NCBI GenBank assembly: GCA_040702975.1
Contig: CP159990.1
Location: 2,232,001 to 2,296,000, forward strand
Direction: 5' to 3'
From: Roseburia hominis
Lineage (GTDB): Bacteria > Bacillota > Clostridia > Lachnospirales > Lachnospiraceae
DNA: 64,000 nucleotides
A model generated the notes under the pieces. It searched no databases and was not told the origin of the DNA. It saw only the letters and a program-made list of their open reading frames with translations. Shown piece by piece: positions 8,406 through 16,209 of this stretch. Both the position numbers and the translations under genes were made by a program. Positions within the stretch are counted from its first letter, which is position 1. The number at the start of each line of letters is the position of its first letter.

Positions 8406-9176
8406 ATGGACCAGAAATTTGAAAATGATACTCCCGAAGTACAGGAGAATCAGACTGAGAATACTTATGGCGATACGAACGAAGGAGCTTCGTATAGTAA
8501 TCCGTATGTGGATTCTGCAAGCAGCGACCCGAATGCAGGGGCAGCATATACGAATCCGTATGTAGATTCTGCAAATAACGATCAGAATGTGAATGCAGGA
8601 GGTCCGTACAGTGATCCGAATGCCGGAGCCACATACAGTGCGCCCGCAGGAACTGTCTGCAATAATCCGAACGCCGGAGCTTCCTACACATACGGAACAC
8701 CAGTGAACAAACCGGAAGAGAGGAAAGCAGCTGATCAGAATACGGCACAGAGCTATTCTTATGGAAATACAGAAGCCGGCCAGGCAGATCCCTTCCAGAA
8801 CCAGCAGTTCCAGAATACCCCGAATTATGAACAGCAGTGGTCACAGAACAATCCGGGATATGGTCAGCCACAGGGAAATTCCAATTATAACACGTACAAT
8901 AACCCGAATAATCAGGGGACAGGAAATTCAAACGATGGGTTCGATAACGCTCCGTTATCCATGGGAGAATTTGTGTTAATTGATATTCTTGCTTTAATTC
9001 CATGTGTGGGAATTATTGTTTGTCTGATCTGGGCATTTGGTAGCAGTGGAAATATTAACCGCCGCAATTTGTGTCGGGCTCATTTGATCGCGATGGCAGT
9101 GGTAATTGTAATTAATATTATTTTTACTTTGATCATAGTTTCTGCACTTATGAGTGTGATGCCCTATATGTATTAG
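8406..9176 (+). CDS. Repeat-rich protein with C-terminal membrane domain, function unknown
   Basis: 256 residues after AGGAGGATAAGAAG. Residues 1-180 are rich in Asn, Gln, Pro, Tyr, Ser and contain imperfect repeats of an 18-residue unit around SNPYVDSA and DPNAGA. The C-terminal ~70 residues form two hydrophobic segments separated by a polar WAFGSSGNINRRNLCRAHL stretch, a pattern I know from many small Lachnospiraceae membrane proteins. A disordered tail on a two-helix membrane domain could be a protein-interaction platform; this is inference. The gene has its own promoter and terminator and is convergent with apbE. Confidence 0.75.
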   Translation: MDQKFENDTPEVQENQTENTYGDTNEGASYSNPYVDSASSDPNAGAAYTNPYVDSANNDQNVNAGGPYSDPNAGATYSAPAGTVCNNPNAGASYTYGTPVNKPEERKAADQNTAQSYSYGNTEAGQADPFQNQQFQNTPNYEQQWSQNNPGYGQPQGNSNYNTYNNPNNQGTGNSNDGFDNAPLSMGEFVLIDILALIPCVGIIVCLIWAFGSSGNINRRNLCRAHLIAMAVVIVINIIFTLIIVSALMSVMPYMY

Positions 9177-9266
9177 GCAGATACGCATTGGAGAGAATAG
9201 ATATTTAGGTAAGAAAAGTATATGTGATGACAGAAAATACTGCGTAAGGGCAAGCGAAATGAAGTT

Positions 9267-9310
9267 CCCCCTTTTGTTAGACAAAATATAAGTCTAATGA
9301 AAGGGGGTTT
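9267..9310. terminator. Bidirectional terminator between convergent genes
   Basis: CCCCCTTTTGTTAGAC pairs with GTCTAATGAAAGGGGG across AAAATATAA (one internal mismatch); TTT follows on the plus strand and weaker T-rich sequence on the minus strand. It serves the gene at 8406 and possibly apbE. Confidence 0.8.
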
Positions 9311-9312
9311 GC

Positions 9313-9362
9313 GTTGCTAAGCAAACCTGAGTAAACGTCCATTGGACGTTCAGCTCGGTTTG
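9313..9362. repeat. Dispersed 48-base palindromic repeat, copy 1
   Basis: The 48-base unit (9313-9360) starts GTTGCTAAGC and holds the core palindrome AACGTCCA-T-TGGACGTT (9334-9350). Outer arms CAAACC.GAG and CTCGGTTTG extend the hairpin. Related copies lie at 24126-24173 and 25257-25304. All three begin directly after the T-tract of a terminator. Confidence 0.8.
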
Positions 9363-9385
9363 GAGGGAGAATGTGTAGTTTAATA

Positions 9386-10363
9386 CTACTTAGGAAAACC
9401 GTTGGAATAGTGAAGCTTCTGGTCATCGGTAATAAAAACGGCCTCGGCCGAGGGAAGTGAATCAATATACTTCATTCCTTCGTCAAGTCCCAGTGCGAAC
9501 AAGGTGGTGGAAAGCCCATCAGCATCTGCGGAGGAATCACAGAGTACCGTGACACTTTGCAGATGGTTTTCATAAGGGTAGCCGGTCTGAGGGTTCAGAA
9601 TATGATGGTAGATTTTGTCCTCTATTTTAAAGTACCTTTGATAGTTCCCGGAGGTCACTACCGCCTGGTTCTTGATCTTTACGGAAGTGATGGCCTCCCC
9701 CGTTTCGGAAAATGGTTTCTGAATTCCGATGTGGAATGCGCTGCCGTCCGGTTTTGCGCCGATGACCAGAACGTTGCCGCCCAGATCGATGAGCGCATGC
9801 TGGGTGCCCTGCGTTTCCATGTAGGCCTTCAACTGGTCGGCAATATAACCTTTGGCGATGCCGCCCAGATCGATCGCAGCGTCTGGATTTAAGAGCTGTA
9901 CCTGATTTCCCTCCACGCGTACATTTCGATAATCGATCAGGGACAGGGCCTCATCGATGGATTCTTTGGCAGGAATCGTTCCGGTATTATGCTTGAAGTC
10001 CCAAAGCTCTGCAAGCGGGGCTATCGTGATGTCAAAGCGTCCTTCGGAAAGTTCGGAGTATTTAAGACCAAGCTTTATGAGCTCCACCGTGTCGTCGGAT
10101 AATTCCAGAGCTTCTCCGCCCGCGTGGTTTAGGCGGTAGATCTCGCTTTCCGGCAGGGTGCGGCTGAATTTTTTTTCGTATTCCTCACATTTTTGAATGC
10201 AGTGCGTCAGGACCTCTTCTGAATTCTTATCATAGATGTGAATACTGATCACGGTATCAAACAGCGTTGTCGTCTGGGAAAGAGGCGTGTCTGAAGCCGA
10301 AGAGCAGCTAGAAAGAAGCAGTGCCACAAGTATAAATAATATTACATACGTTCTCTTTTTCAT
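9386..10363 (-). CDS. apbE: FAD:protein FMN transferase, lipoprotein (ApbE)
   Basis: 325 residues after AGGAGGACTTT. The signal peptide ends in lipobox LLSSC, so the enzyme is anchored on the outer face of the membrane. ApbE uses FAD and Mg2+ to attach FMN to a Thr in the S-G-A-T motif. Family segments seen: TTTLFDTVISIHIYD, FDITIAPLAELWDF, AIDLGGIAKGYIAD and DADGLSTTLFALG near the C-terminus, where the metal-binding Asp lies. RnfG and RnfD, encoded 3 to 6 kb away, carry the target motif, so these are its likely substrates. Its start is divergent from the NusG_II gene, each with its own promoter. Confidence 0.95.
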   Translation of the reverse strand: MKKRTYVILFILVALLLSSCSSASDTPLSQTTTLFDTVISIHIYDKNSEEVLTHCIQKCEEYEKKFSRTLPESEIYRLNHAGGEALELSDDTVELIKLGLKYSELSEGRFDITIAPLAELWDFKHNTGTIPAKESIDEALSLIDYRNVRVEGNQVQLLNPDAAIDLGGIAKGYIADQLKAYMETQGTQHALIDLGGNVLVIGAKPDGSAFHIGIQKPFSETGEAITSVKIKNQAVVTSGNYQRYFKIEDKIYHHILNPQTGYPYENHLQSVTVLCDSSADADGLSTTLFALGLDEGMKYIDSLPSAEAVFITDDQKLHYSNGFPK

Positions 10364-10428
10364 AAAGTCCTCCTGGTTTTCGTGGTCAATACAGTAGAAA
10401 ATGTATCGCTTTCTGACTTTAGAACCTT

Positions 10429-10457
10429 ATTATAAAAGCTATACTAAGAAAAATCAA
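10429..10457 (-). promoter_or_regulatory. Promoter of apbE
   Basis: On the minus strand: TTGATT, 17 bases, TATAAT (perfect -10). The start site is near 10422, about 60 bases before the apbE ATG. Confidence 0.8.
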
Positions 10458-10469
10458 TCGAACGTTTGG

Positions 10470-10498
10470 TTGCATTTTGAAATGTACTGTGCTAGAAT
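10470..10498 (+). promoter_or_regulatory. Promoter of the NusG_II/Gx gene pair
   Basis: TTGCAT, 17 bases, TAGAAT, 21 bases before the ATG at 10520. The -35 box lies only 12 bases from that of the divergent apbE promoter, so one regulator could control both. Confidence 0.75.
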
Positions 10499-10519
10499 AA
10501 ACAAGGAAGAGGTAGATTT

Positions 10520-10897
10520 ATGAATATTTTTAAGAATGCGAAGAAAAATGACTGGATCCTTCTGGGAATCGTGTTGGGAGCGGCACTTGTGATCTTTGCA
10601 GTGCGGTATTTTACAGGCAGTACGGACTCGGGGTATGTGGAGGTTCGAGTGGACGGAGAAGTGACAGGGACCTATGACCTGGCTAAGGATCAGGAGATCG
10701 TGCTTGGCGGCGGAAAGAATACGATGACGATCCGGGACGGCAAGGTGAAGATGACAGAGGCGAACTGCCCGGATCAGTTGTGTATGCATCAGAAGGCGAT
10801 CTCCCGGAATCAGGAGAGTATTATCTGTCTTCCGAATAAAATTGTACTGCAAATTGTAAACCAAGATCAGGCAGAATTAGATGCGGTGGCAAAGTAG
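10520..10897 (+). CDS. NusG domain II-containing membrane protein
   Basis: 125 residues: one N-terminal membrane helix (about 12-32) and an extracytoplasmic NusG_II-type domain with VEVRVDGEVTGTYDLAKDQEI and TMTIRDGKVKMTEANCPDQLC. Two Cys residues (CPDQLC) and a third in SIICLPNKI are conserved in this family. Function is not established; in Firmicutes the gene commonly sits beside the Gx-transporter gene and often near rnf or apbE. It overlaps the ribosome binding site of the next gene, forming a pair. Confidence 0.85.
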   Translation: MNIFKNAKKNDWILLGIVLGAALVIFAVRYFTGSTDSGYVEVRVDGEVTGTYDLAKDQEIVLGGGKNTMTIRDGKVKMTEANCPDQLCMHQKAISRNQESIICLPNKIVLQIVNQDQAELDAVAK

Positions 10898-10907
10898 GAG
10901 GAAGACA

Positions 10908-11399
10908 TTGAAGAAGGTAGCGTATTTTGGAGTATTTACGGCGTTGGCGCTGATTTTCAGCTATGTGGAGGCGCTGATTCCGTTTCATATCGGCATTCCG
11001 GGAGTCAAGCTGGGGCTGGCGAATCTGATCGTAGTGATCGCGCTATATAAGCTGGGGCCGCAGGAGGCGCTGTGTTTATCTGTGACCCGTATTATCCTGT
11101 CCGGCTTTTTATTTGCCAATTTGTTCAGTATTATTTACAGCCTGGCAGGCGGCGTCCTGAGTTTTGCGATTATGGCGTTGCTAAAAAAGCGGGGTACATT
11201 CAGCGTTTACGGCATCAGCATGGCTGGAGGCGTTTTTCACAATATCGGGCAGCTTCTGATCGCGATGATTGTAGTAGAGAGCTTTAGTGTGGCATACTAT
11301 GTCCCGGTTCTTCTGGTCGCGGGAGTTCTGACCGGGCTGGTGATTGGGATTGCGGCCAGTGAGATGTTAAAGAGGCTTACGCGCCTGGAATTCGAATAA
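10908..11399 (+). CDS. Gx transporter family protein (annotated elsewhere as heptaprenyl diphosphate synthase component I)
   Basis: 163 residues from a TTG at 10908, chosen because AGGAGG ends 6 bases upstream; an in-frame ATG at 10881 lies inside the preceding gene. Five or six membrane helices; GLANLIVVIALYKLG, SLAGGVLSFAIMALL and GGVFHNIGQL are typical of the Hpre_diP_synt_I family. The fold resembles ECF-type substrate-binding membrane proteins. The synthase name is historical: this protein has no prenyltransferase motif (DDxxD). The neighbouring flavin-transfer genes hint at a cofactor-related cargo, which is inference. Confidence 0.85.
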   Translation: MKKVAYFGVFTALALIFSYVEALIPFHIGIPGVKLGLANLIVVIALYKLGPQEALCLSVTRIILSGFLFANLFSIIYSLAGGVLSFAIMALLKKRGTFSVYGISMAGGVFHNIGQLLIAMIVVESFSVAYYVPVLLVAGVLTGLVIGIAASEMLKRLTRLEFE

Positions 11400-11480
11400 G
11401 CATTCCGCGTGTTTTAATATAGTTATTTGATGAATGTTGTACTAAGTCAGAGAAGGGAAAGGTTCTTAAGGAGAAGCGTT

Positions 11481-12086
11481 ATGATTTCATACATACGGGG
11501 AGAATTGGTCTCCATTGAAGAAGATAAAGTCATCGTAGATGTGGGTGGAGTCGGATATGGGATTTTTATGCCGGGCTCATCTATGGACAGGCTGCCGCCC
11601 ATTGGCAGCGAGGTGAAGATCCATACGTATCTGAACGTAAAGGAAGATGCGATGCAGTTGTACGGATTTCTGAGCCGGGACGCGCTGCGTGTATTTAAGC
11701 TGGTGATCGGCGTGAGCGGGATCGGGCCGAAGGGAGGACTTGGAATTTTGTCCCAACTGACGCCGGATGATCTGCGTTTTGCCGTGATGGCGGGGGATGC
11801 TAAGGCAATCTCAGCCGCGCCGGGGATTGGCAAGAAGACAGCAGAGAAGCTGATTCTGGAGCTTAAGGATAAGCTGAGCATTGAGGATACGCTGGAGCAT
11901 TATGAGGAAAGCTCTGTAGGGTACACTGAAAGTGGCGGACAGGAGAATCAGTCGGAGGCCGTGCAGGCGCTGGTCGCTCTGGGGTACGGAAGTACGGAAG
12001 CACTGCGTGCAGTAAGACAGGTGGAAGCAAGTGGAGAGCTCACTGTGGAAGAACTGCTCAAGCAGGCGTTAAAATATTTGATCTGA
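11481..12086 (+). CDS. ruvA: Holliday junction branch migration protein RuvA
   Basis: 201 residues. RuvA binds the four-way junction as a tetramer and loads RuvB. Domain I OB fold ([26 protein letters not shown]), domain II helix-hairpin-helix pairs ([14 protein letters not shown] and [17 protein letters not shown]) and domain III ([21 protein letters not shown]) that contacts RuvB are all present. The ATG at 11481 follows AAGGAG and aligns with the usual N-terminus; an upstream ATG at 11427 would add 18 unrelated residues. Confidence 0.97.
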   Translation: MISYIRGELVSIEEDKVIVDVGGVGYGIFMPGSSMDRLPPIGSEVKIHTYLNVKEDAMQLYGFLSRDALRVFKLVIGVSGIGPKGGLGILSQLTPDDLRFAVMAGDAKAISAAPGIGKKTAEKLILELKDKLSIEDTLEHYEESSVGYTESGGQENQSEAVQALVALGYGSTEALRAVRQVEASGELTVEELLKQALKYLI

Positions 12087-12099
12087 TAAGGGGCTGCAT

Positions 12100-13107
12100 A
12101 TGGGAAAACGGATTATTACCACGGAGAATCTGGAAGAAGACATTAAAATAGAGAATCATCTGCGTCCCCAGATGCTGGAAGACTATATCGGCCAGCAGAA
12201 GGCGAAGGAGACGCTTAAGATTTATATCGAGGCGGCAAAGTCCAGAGGGGAATCCCTGGATCATGTCCTGTTTTATGGACCGCCCGGACTGGGAAAGACG
12301 ACGCTTGCAGGAATTATAGCCAACGAGATGGGAGTCAACATTAAGATCACGTCAGGACCGGCAATCGAGAAGCCGGGTGAGATGGCGGCGATTCTGAATA
12401 ACCTTCAGGAGGGCGATGTGCTTTTTGTGGACGAGATCCATCGGCTGAACAGGCAGGTGGAAGAGGTGCTTTATCCTGCGATGGAGGATTACGCGATTGA
12501 TATTATGATCGGAAAAGGAGCTTCGGCCAGATCCATCAGGCTGGAACTGCCCCGGTTCACCCTGGTGGGGGCTACGACCAGGGCTGGTATGCTGACGGCT
12601 CCGCTACGTGACCGGTTTGGCGTGGTGAATCGTCTGGAGTTCTACACGGAGAGGGAACTGAAACAGATCATTCTGCGTTCAGCAAGGGTGCTGGAGGTGG
12701 AGATAGAAGAAGGCGGTGCACTGGAGATGGCGAAGCGATCCAGAGGGACGCCGCGGCTTGCGAACAGACTGCTCAAAAGGGTGCGGGATTTTGCACAGGT
12801 GAAGTATGACGGTGTGATCACAAAAGAAGTTGCGGTCAGTGCGCTGGACCTTTTGGACGTGGATCCCATGGGACTGGATCACATTGACCGGAATATTCTT
12901 CTTACGATGATTCACAAGTTTCAGGGAGGTCCGGTGGGACTGGATACCCTGGCGGCGTCCATTGGAGAGGACGCGGGAACCATTGAAGATGTGTATGAAC
13001 CCTATCTTTTGATGAATGGTTTTATTCAAAGAACCCCTCGGGGGCGCCAGGTGACACCTCTTTGTTACAGACATTTAGGAATTTCTGCTGAAAATATCGA
13101 AAAGTAG
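12100..13107 (+). CDS. ruvB: Holliday junction branch migration helicase RuvB
   Basis: 335 residues; AAA+ ATPase motor that drives branch migration with RuvA. Walker [10 protein letters not shown] near residue 60, Walker B DEIHRL near 110, sensor 1 GATTRAGML and arginine-finger region APLRDRFG, and a C-terminal winged helix ([16 protein letters not shown]). It begins 13 bases after ruvA and ends at the zapA promoter. Confidence 0.98.
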   Translation: MGKRIITTENLEEDIKIENHLRPQMLEDYIGQQKAKETLKIYIEAAKSRGESLDHVLFYGPPGLGKTTLAGIIANEMGVNIKITSGPAIEKPGEMAAILNNLQEGDVLFVDEIHRLNRQVEEVLYPAMEDYAIDIMIGKGASARSIRLELPRFTLVGATTRAGMLTAPLRDRFGVVNRLEFYTERELKQIILRSARVLEVEIEEGGALEMAKRSRGTPRLANRLLKRVRDFAQVKYDGVITKEVAVSALDLLDVDPMGLDHIDRNILLTMIHKFQGGPVGLDTLAASIGEDAGTIEDVYEPYLLMNGFIQRTPRGRQVTPLCYRHLGISAENIEK

Positions 13108-13136
13108 TTGGTTTTTGTGAGAATATGGTTTATAAT
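13108..13136 (+). promoter_or_regulatory. Promoter of zapA
   Basis: TTGGTT begins one base after the ruvB stop; 17-base spacer; TATAAT. Strong sigma-A consensus at the -10. Confidence 0.8.
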
Positions 13137-13171
13137 AGAACGAGGAATTGGAGCGGGTAAGGAGGTTCTTT

Positions 13172-13585
13172 ATGGCATCGTCTAAAAATTACACGGAAGT
13201 TCTGATAGGAGGAAAAGTATTTACGCTCAGCGGCTTTGAGAGTGAGGATTATTTGCAGAAGGTTTCTACCTATCTGAACCACAAAATTGAAGAATGTTCC
13301 AGCAGTGACGGTTACCGCAAGCAGAGTGCAGAGGCAAGGAGCATGCTTCTGGCACTTAACATAGCAGATGACTATTTCAAGGCAAAGAAACAGGGCGGAG
13401 CTTTGGAGAGCGACATTGAGGCGAAAGATAAAGAGATGTACGACTTGAAACATGAACTGATCTCCACCCAGATTAAGTATGAGAATGCGGAGAAAGCATT
13501 GGATCGGCTGAAGGAAGAGAACCGTGAACTGCAGATGAAGATCGTACAATTAGAAACTGAGATGAAGAATCATCGTAAAAAATAG
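13172..13585 (+). CDS. zapA: Cell division protein ZapA
   Basis: 137 residues from the ATG at 13172 (GGAGG upstream). ZapA cross-links FtsZ filaments at the division site. The N-terminal head shows VLIGGKVFTLSGFESEDYLQKV and the rest is helical, ending in a coiled coil (about 70-137) with heptad-like Glu/Lys/Leu pattern. The C-terminal coiled coil is longer than in E. coli ZapA (109 residues), as common in Clostridia. The stop codon sits in the terminator stem. Confidence 0.88.
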   Translation: MASSKNYTEVLIGGKVFTLSGFESEDYLQKVSTYLNHKIEECSSSDGYRKQSAEARSMLLALNIADDYFKAKKQGGALESDIEAKDKEMYDLKHELISTQIKYENAEKALDRLKEENRELQMKIVQLETEMKNHRKK

Positions 13586-13608
13586 ACTGTCTTAGGACAG
13601 TCTTTTTT
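13585..13608 (+). terminator. Terminator of zapA
   Basis: GACTGTC - TTAG - GACAGTC followed by TTTTTT. Confidence 0.9.
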
Positions 13609-13627
13609 ATCAGGGACGGGGAGACAG

Positions 13628-16201
13628 ATGGAAAAGATGGTTGAGATATTAGCGCCGGCAGGTTCGGCGGAAAGTTTGTATGCCGCGGTTGCGGCGGGCG
13701 CCGATGCAGTCTATATCGGCGGGCAGATGTTCGGAGCCAGGGCTTATGCGAAGAATCTTACAGAGGAGGAGCTTCTTAAGGCCATTGATTTTGTGCATCT
13801 GCATGGAAGGAAGATCTATCTGACGGTCAATACTTTGCTGAAGGAAAGAGAAATAGAATCTGAGCTGTTTCGGTATCTGCAGCCGTATTATGAGCAGGGG
13901 CTGGACGCCGTGATCGTGCAGGACGTTGGGGTACTTCACTTTATCCGTAAGTATTTTCCGAATCTGGCGATTCATGCTAGTACGCAGATGACGATTACAG
14001 GCGTAGATGGCGCGCGTTTTATGGAGGAACAGGGCGTCACGAGAGTCGTGCCGGCCAGAGAGATTGGCCTTGAGGAAATCAGGAAGATATCCCGGGGAAC
14101 GGATCTGGAGATTGAATGCTTTGTACATGGGGCGCTTTGCTACTGTTATTCGGGTCAATGCCTGCTCAGCAGTTTTATTGGCGGAAGAAGCGGGAACCGG
14201 GGGCAGTGTGCCCAGCCATGCCGGCTTCCATGGCAGCTTGAAGGAGCAGGAAGGTCGCAGTATCTCATGAGCCTTAAGGATATCTGTACGCTGGAGATGA
14301 TTCCCGAGCTGGTGGAGGCCGGAATCGACTCGTTCAAAATAGAAGGAAGAATGAAGAAGCCGGAGTATGTGGCCGCGGTGACGGCAATGTACAGAAAATA
14401 CACGGATCTGTATTTAAAATACAGAGAGGAAGCAGTAGGAAGAGGGGAGGATTCGGAGGCGGCGAAGGCGCGCTTTCGGGTGAGCGAGGCAGACCTTCAG
14501 ATGCTTCTGGACCTGTATAACCGGGGCGGCTCCCATACCGGGTATTACCATACCAGAAATGGCAGGGAGATGGTATCGCTTACGCGGCCGAACCATGCGG
14601 GGATACCGGCGTTTAGGGTAGAGAAGAGGCAGGGGCGCTCTGTGATCGGAACGGCGATAGTGGACCTGTCTCCACAAGATGTCATAGAGCTGCCCCTTCG
14701 CAGAGGGCAGGAGAAGGCGGATAATTATACCTGTAAAGAGAAAGTGAGAGCAGGGCAGAGGATACAGATACCGGTATTTGCAGATACGAGCGTACAGCAC
14801 GGCGATGTGTGGAAGCGTACACGGAATGCCGCTCTGATCGAAGAGATGCAGGAAAATTATCTGCGTAGAAAAATAAAAGAAAAACTTAATGGAAAATTTA
14901 TACTTTCTGTGGGAGATTCTGCTAAACTGTCTGTAAGCTGCAAGGATCATGCCGTCACGGTTTACGGAGACATCGTGCAGGAGGCGCTGAAGCAGCCGAT
15001 GGTGCCAGAACGCATCGAAAAACAGCTCCGAAAGACCGGAAATTCAGAATTTGAATTTGAACACCTGGAAATAGAGATAAATGGGGCGGGATTTCTTCCT
15101 TTGCAGAGCCTGAATGAGATCAGGCGGCGGGCGCTGGAAGAATTGGAGGCTGAGATAACAAGTGCGTTTAGAAGAAAGATGCCCCTGTGCGAAGAAGGAG
15201 AAAGCGGGGCAGAGAAAGTATTCCTGCGCGAAGAGGGAGAAAGTCGGGCAGAGAAAGTATTCCTGCGCGAAGAGGGAAAAAGCCGAACAGAGAAAGTATT
15301 CCTGCGCGAAGAGGGAAAAAGCCGAACAGAGAGAAAAGAACAGAAGGAAAGAACGGGAAGCCTGCCGGGAAAGGTCGATGCGAGTGAAGGCACACGTCCG
15401 GGATTTACCGCTTCTGCGGAGACGATGGAGCAGGTGGAGGTCCTTCTTGAGCCGGATCTGATCCGGCGAATCTATGTAGATTCTGCTGCATTTCCGCAGA
15501 TATGGAAGCAGGAAGGAATCGATCGCTGGATTCGGAATGCACGAAAATACGGGAAAGAACTGTATCTGATCCTTCCTTACATTTTTCGGGAGAATACGAG
15601 GGAACGGTTTGAGAACGCATATGGCCGGATTCTGGAGGCGGATTGGGACGGTGTTTTGATCAGAAATTACGAAAGCAGCTTTTTCTTGCACCGTCACGGG
15701 TTTACAAAACCGGTGGTAACGGATTATAATTTATATCAGTGCAACCATTTTGCCAAAGAATTCTGGCAGGAAAGAGGTGCGGCGGAATTTACGGTGCCGC
15801 TGGAATTAAATGAGAAAGAGATCGCCATGCTTGGCGCGTCAGGCGGGGAGATGGTAGTCTACGGATATCTGCCGATGATGGTATCTGCGGGCTGTATCCG
15901 CAAAACAACGGGTGGCTGCAGCAGGGAAAGCGGCTGTCTGGCAATCCTTGACCGATATCAGAAACGGTTTTTGGTCAGGAACGTATGTGACTATTGTTAC
16001 AATATTTTATATAATCATGTCCCTCTGTATCTGGCGGACAGGCTCCGGGAAGTGAGGAGCACAGGCGTTTCTTCCATGCGGCTTAGTTTTACCACGGAAG
16101 ATGGAAAAGAGGTGGGACGGATACTTAAGTTATACAGACAGGAAAGTGCGTATCCGGACGGGGAGTTTACCCGGGGGCACTTTAAACGAGGCATAAAGTA
16201 G
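13628..16201 (+). CDS. U32 family peptidase-like protein (RlhA/YegQ type) with repeat insertion
   Basis: 857 residues. The N-terminal ~300 residues are a U32 domain: ILAPAGSAESLYAAVAAGADAVYIGG, VNTLLKERE, HASTQMTITG and the cluster-type Cys signature ECFVHGALCYCYSGQC...GNRGQCAQPCR near residues 165-200. A DUF3656-like middle part follows, then a second TIM-like part with VTDYNLYQCNHF and YLPMMVSAGCIRKT. Family members act in tRNA/23S rRNA hydroxylation (TrhP, RlhA) rather than as proven proteases. Between the middle and last parts lies a charged tandem-repeat insertion (residues ~520-575). The downstream start of the FtsW gene is 9 bases away, so it is probably in one operon with it. Confidence 0.85.
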   Translation: MEKMVEILAPAGSAESLYAAVAAGADAVYIGGQMFGARAYAKNLTEEELLKAIDFVHLHGRKIYLTVNTLLKEREIESELFRYLQPYYEQGLDAVIVQDVGVLHFIRKYFPNLAIHASTQMTITGVDGARFMEEQGVTRVVPAREIGLEEIRKISRGTDLEIECFVHGALCYCYSGQCLLSSFIGGRSGNRGQCAQPCRLPWQLEGAGRSQYLMSLKDICTLEMIPELVEAGIDSFKIEGRMKKPEYVAAVTAMYRKYTDLYLKYREEAVGRGEDSEAAKARFRVSEADLQMLLDLYNRGGSHTGYYHTRNGREMVSLTRPNHAGIPAFRVEKRQGRSVIGTAIVDLSPQDVIELPLRRGQEKADNYTCKEKVRAGQRIQIPVFADTSVQHGDVWKRTRNAALIEEMQENYLRRKIKEKLNGKFILSVGDSAKLSVSCKDHAVTVYGDIVQEALKQPMVPERIEKQLRKTGNSEFEFEHLEIEINGAGFLPLQSLNEIRRRALEELEAEITSAFRRKMPLCEEGESGAEKVFLREEGESRAEKVFLREEGKSRTEKVFLREEGKSRTERKEQKERTGSLPGKVDASEGTRPGFTASAETMEQVEVLLEPDLIRRIYVDSAAFPQIWKQEGIDRWIRNARKYGKELYLILPYIFRENTRERFENAYGRILEADWDGVLIRNYESSFFLHRHGFTKPVVTDYNLYQCNHFAKEFWQERGAAEFTVPLELNEKEIAMLGASGGEMVVYGYLPMMVSAGCIRKTTGGCSRESGCLAILDRYQKRFLVRNVCDYCYNILYNHVPLYLADRLREVRSTGVSSMRLSFTTEDGKEVGRILKLYRQESAYPDGEFTRGHFKRGIK
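15185..15340 (+). repeat. In-frame tandem repeat, 4 x 39 bases, inside the U32 gene
   Basis: Four units start at 15185, 15224, 15263 and 15302, each coding for a 13-residue unit close to LREEGESRAEKVF. Units 2 and 3 differ at few bases; the last is diverged at its end. The period of 39 keeps the frame whatever the copy number. Confidence 0.9.
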
Positions 16202-16209
16202 GTGGAATT

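Noticed and set aside
9313-9362. Interpretation of the palindromic repeat as part of a CRISPR array
   Set aside because: Copies are thousands of bases apart, without regular spacers or cas genes.
10908-11399. True heptaprenyl diphosphate synthase subunit
   Set aside because: The protein is an integral membrane protein and lacks prenyltransferase motifs; the name is a legacy annotation.
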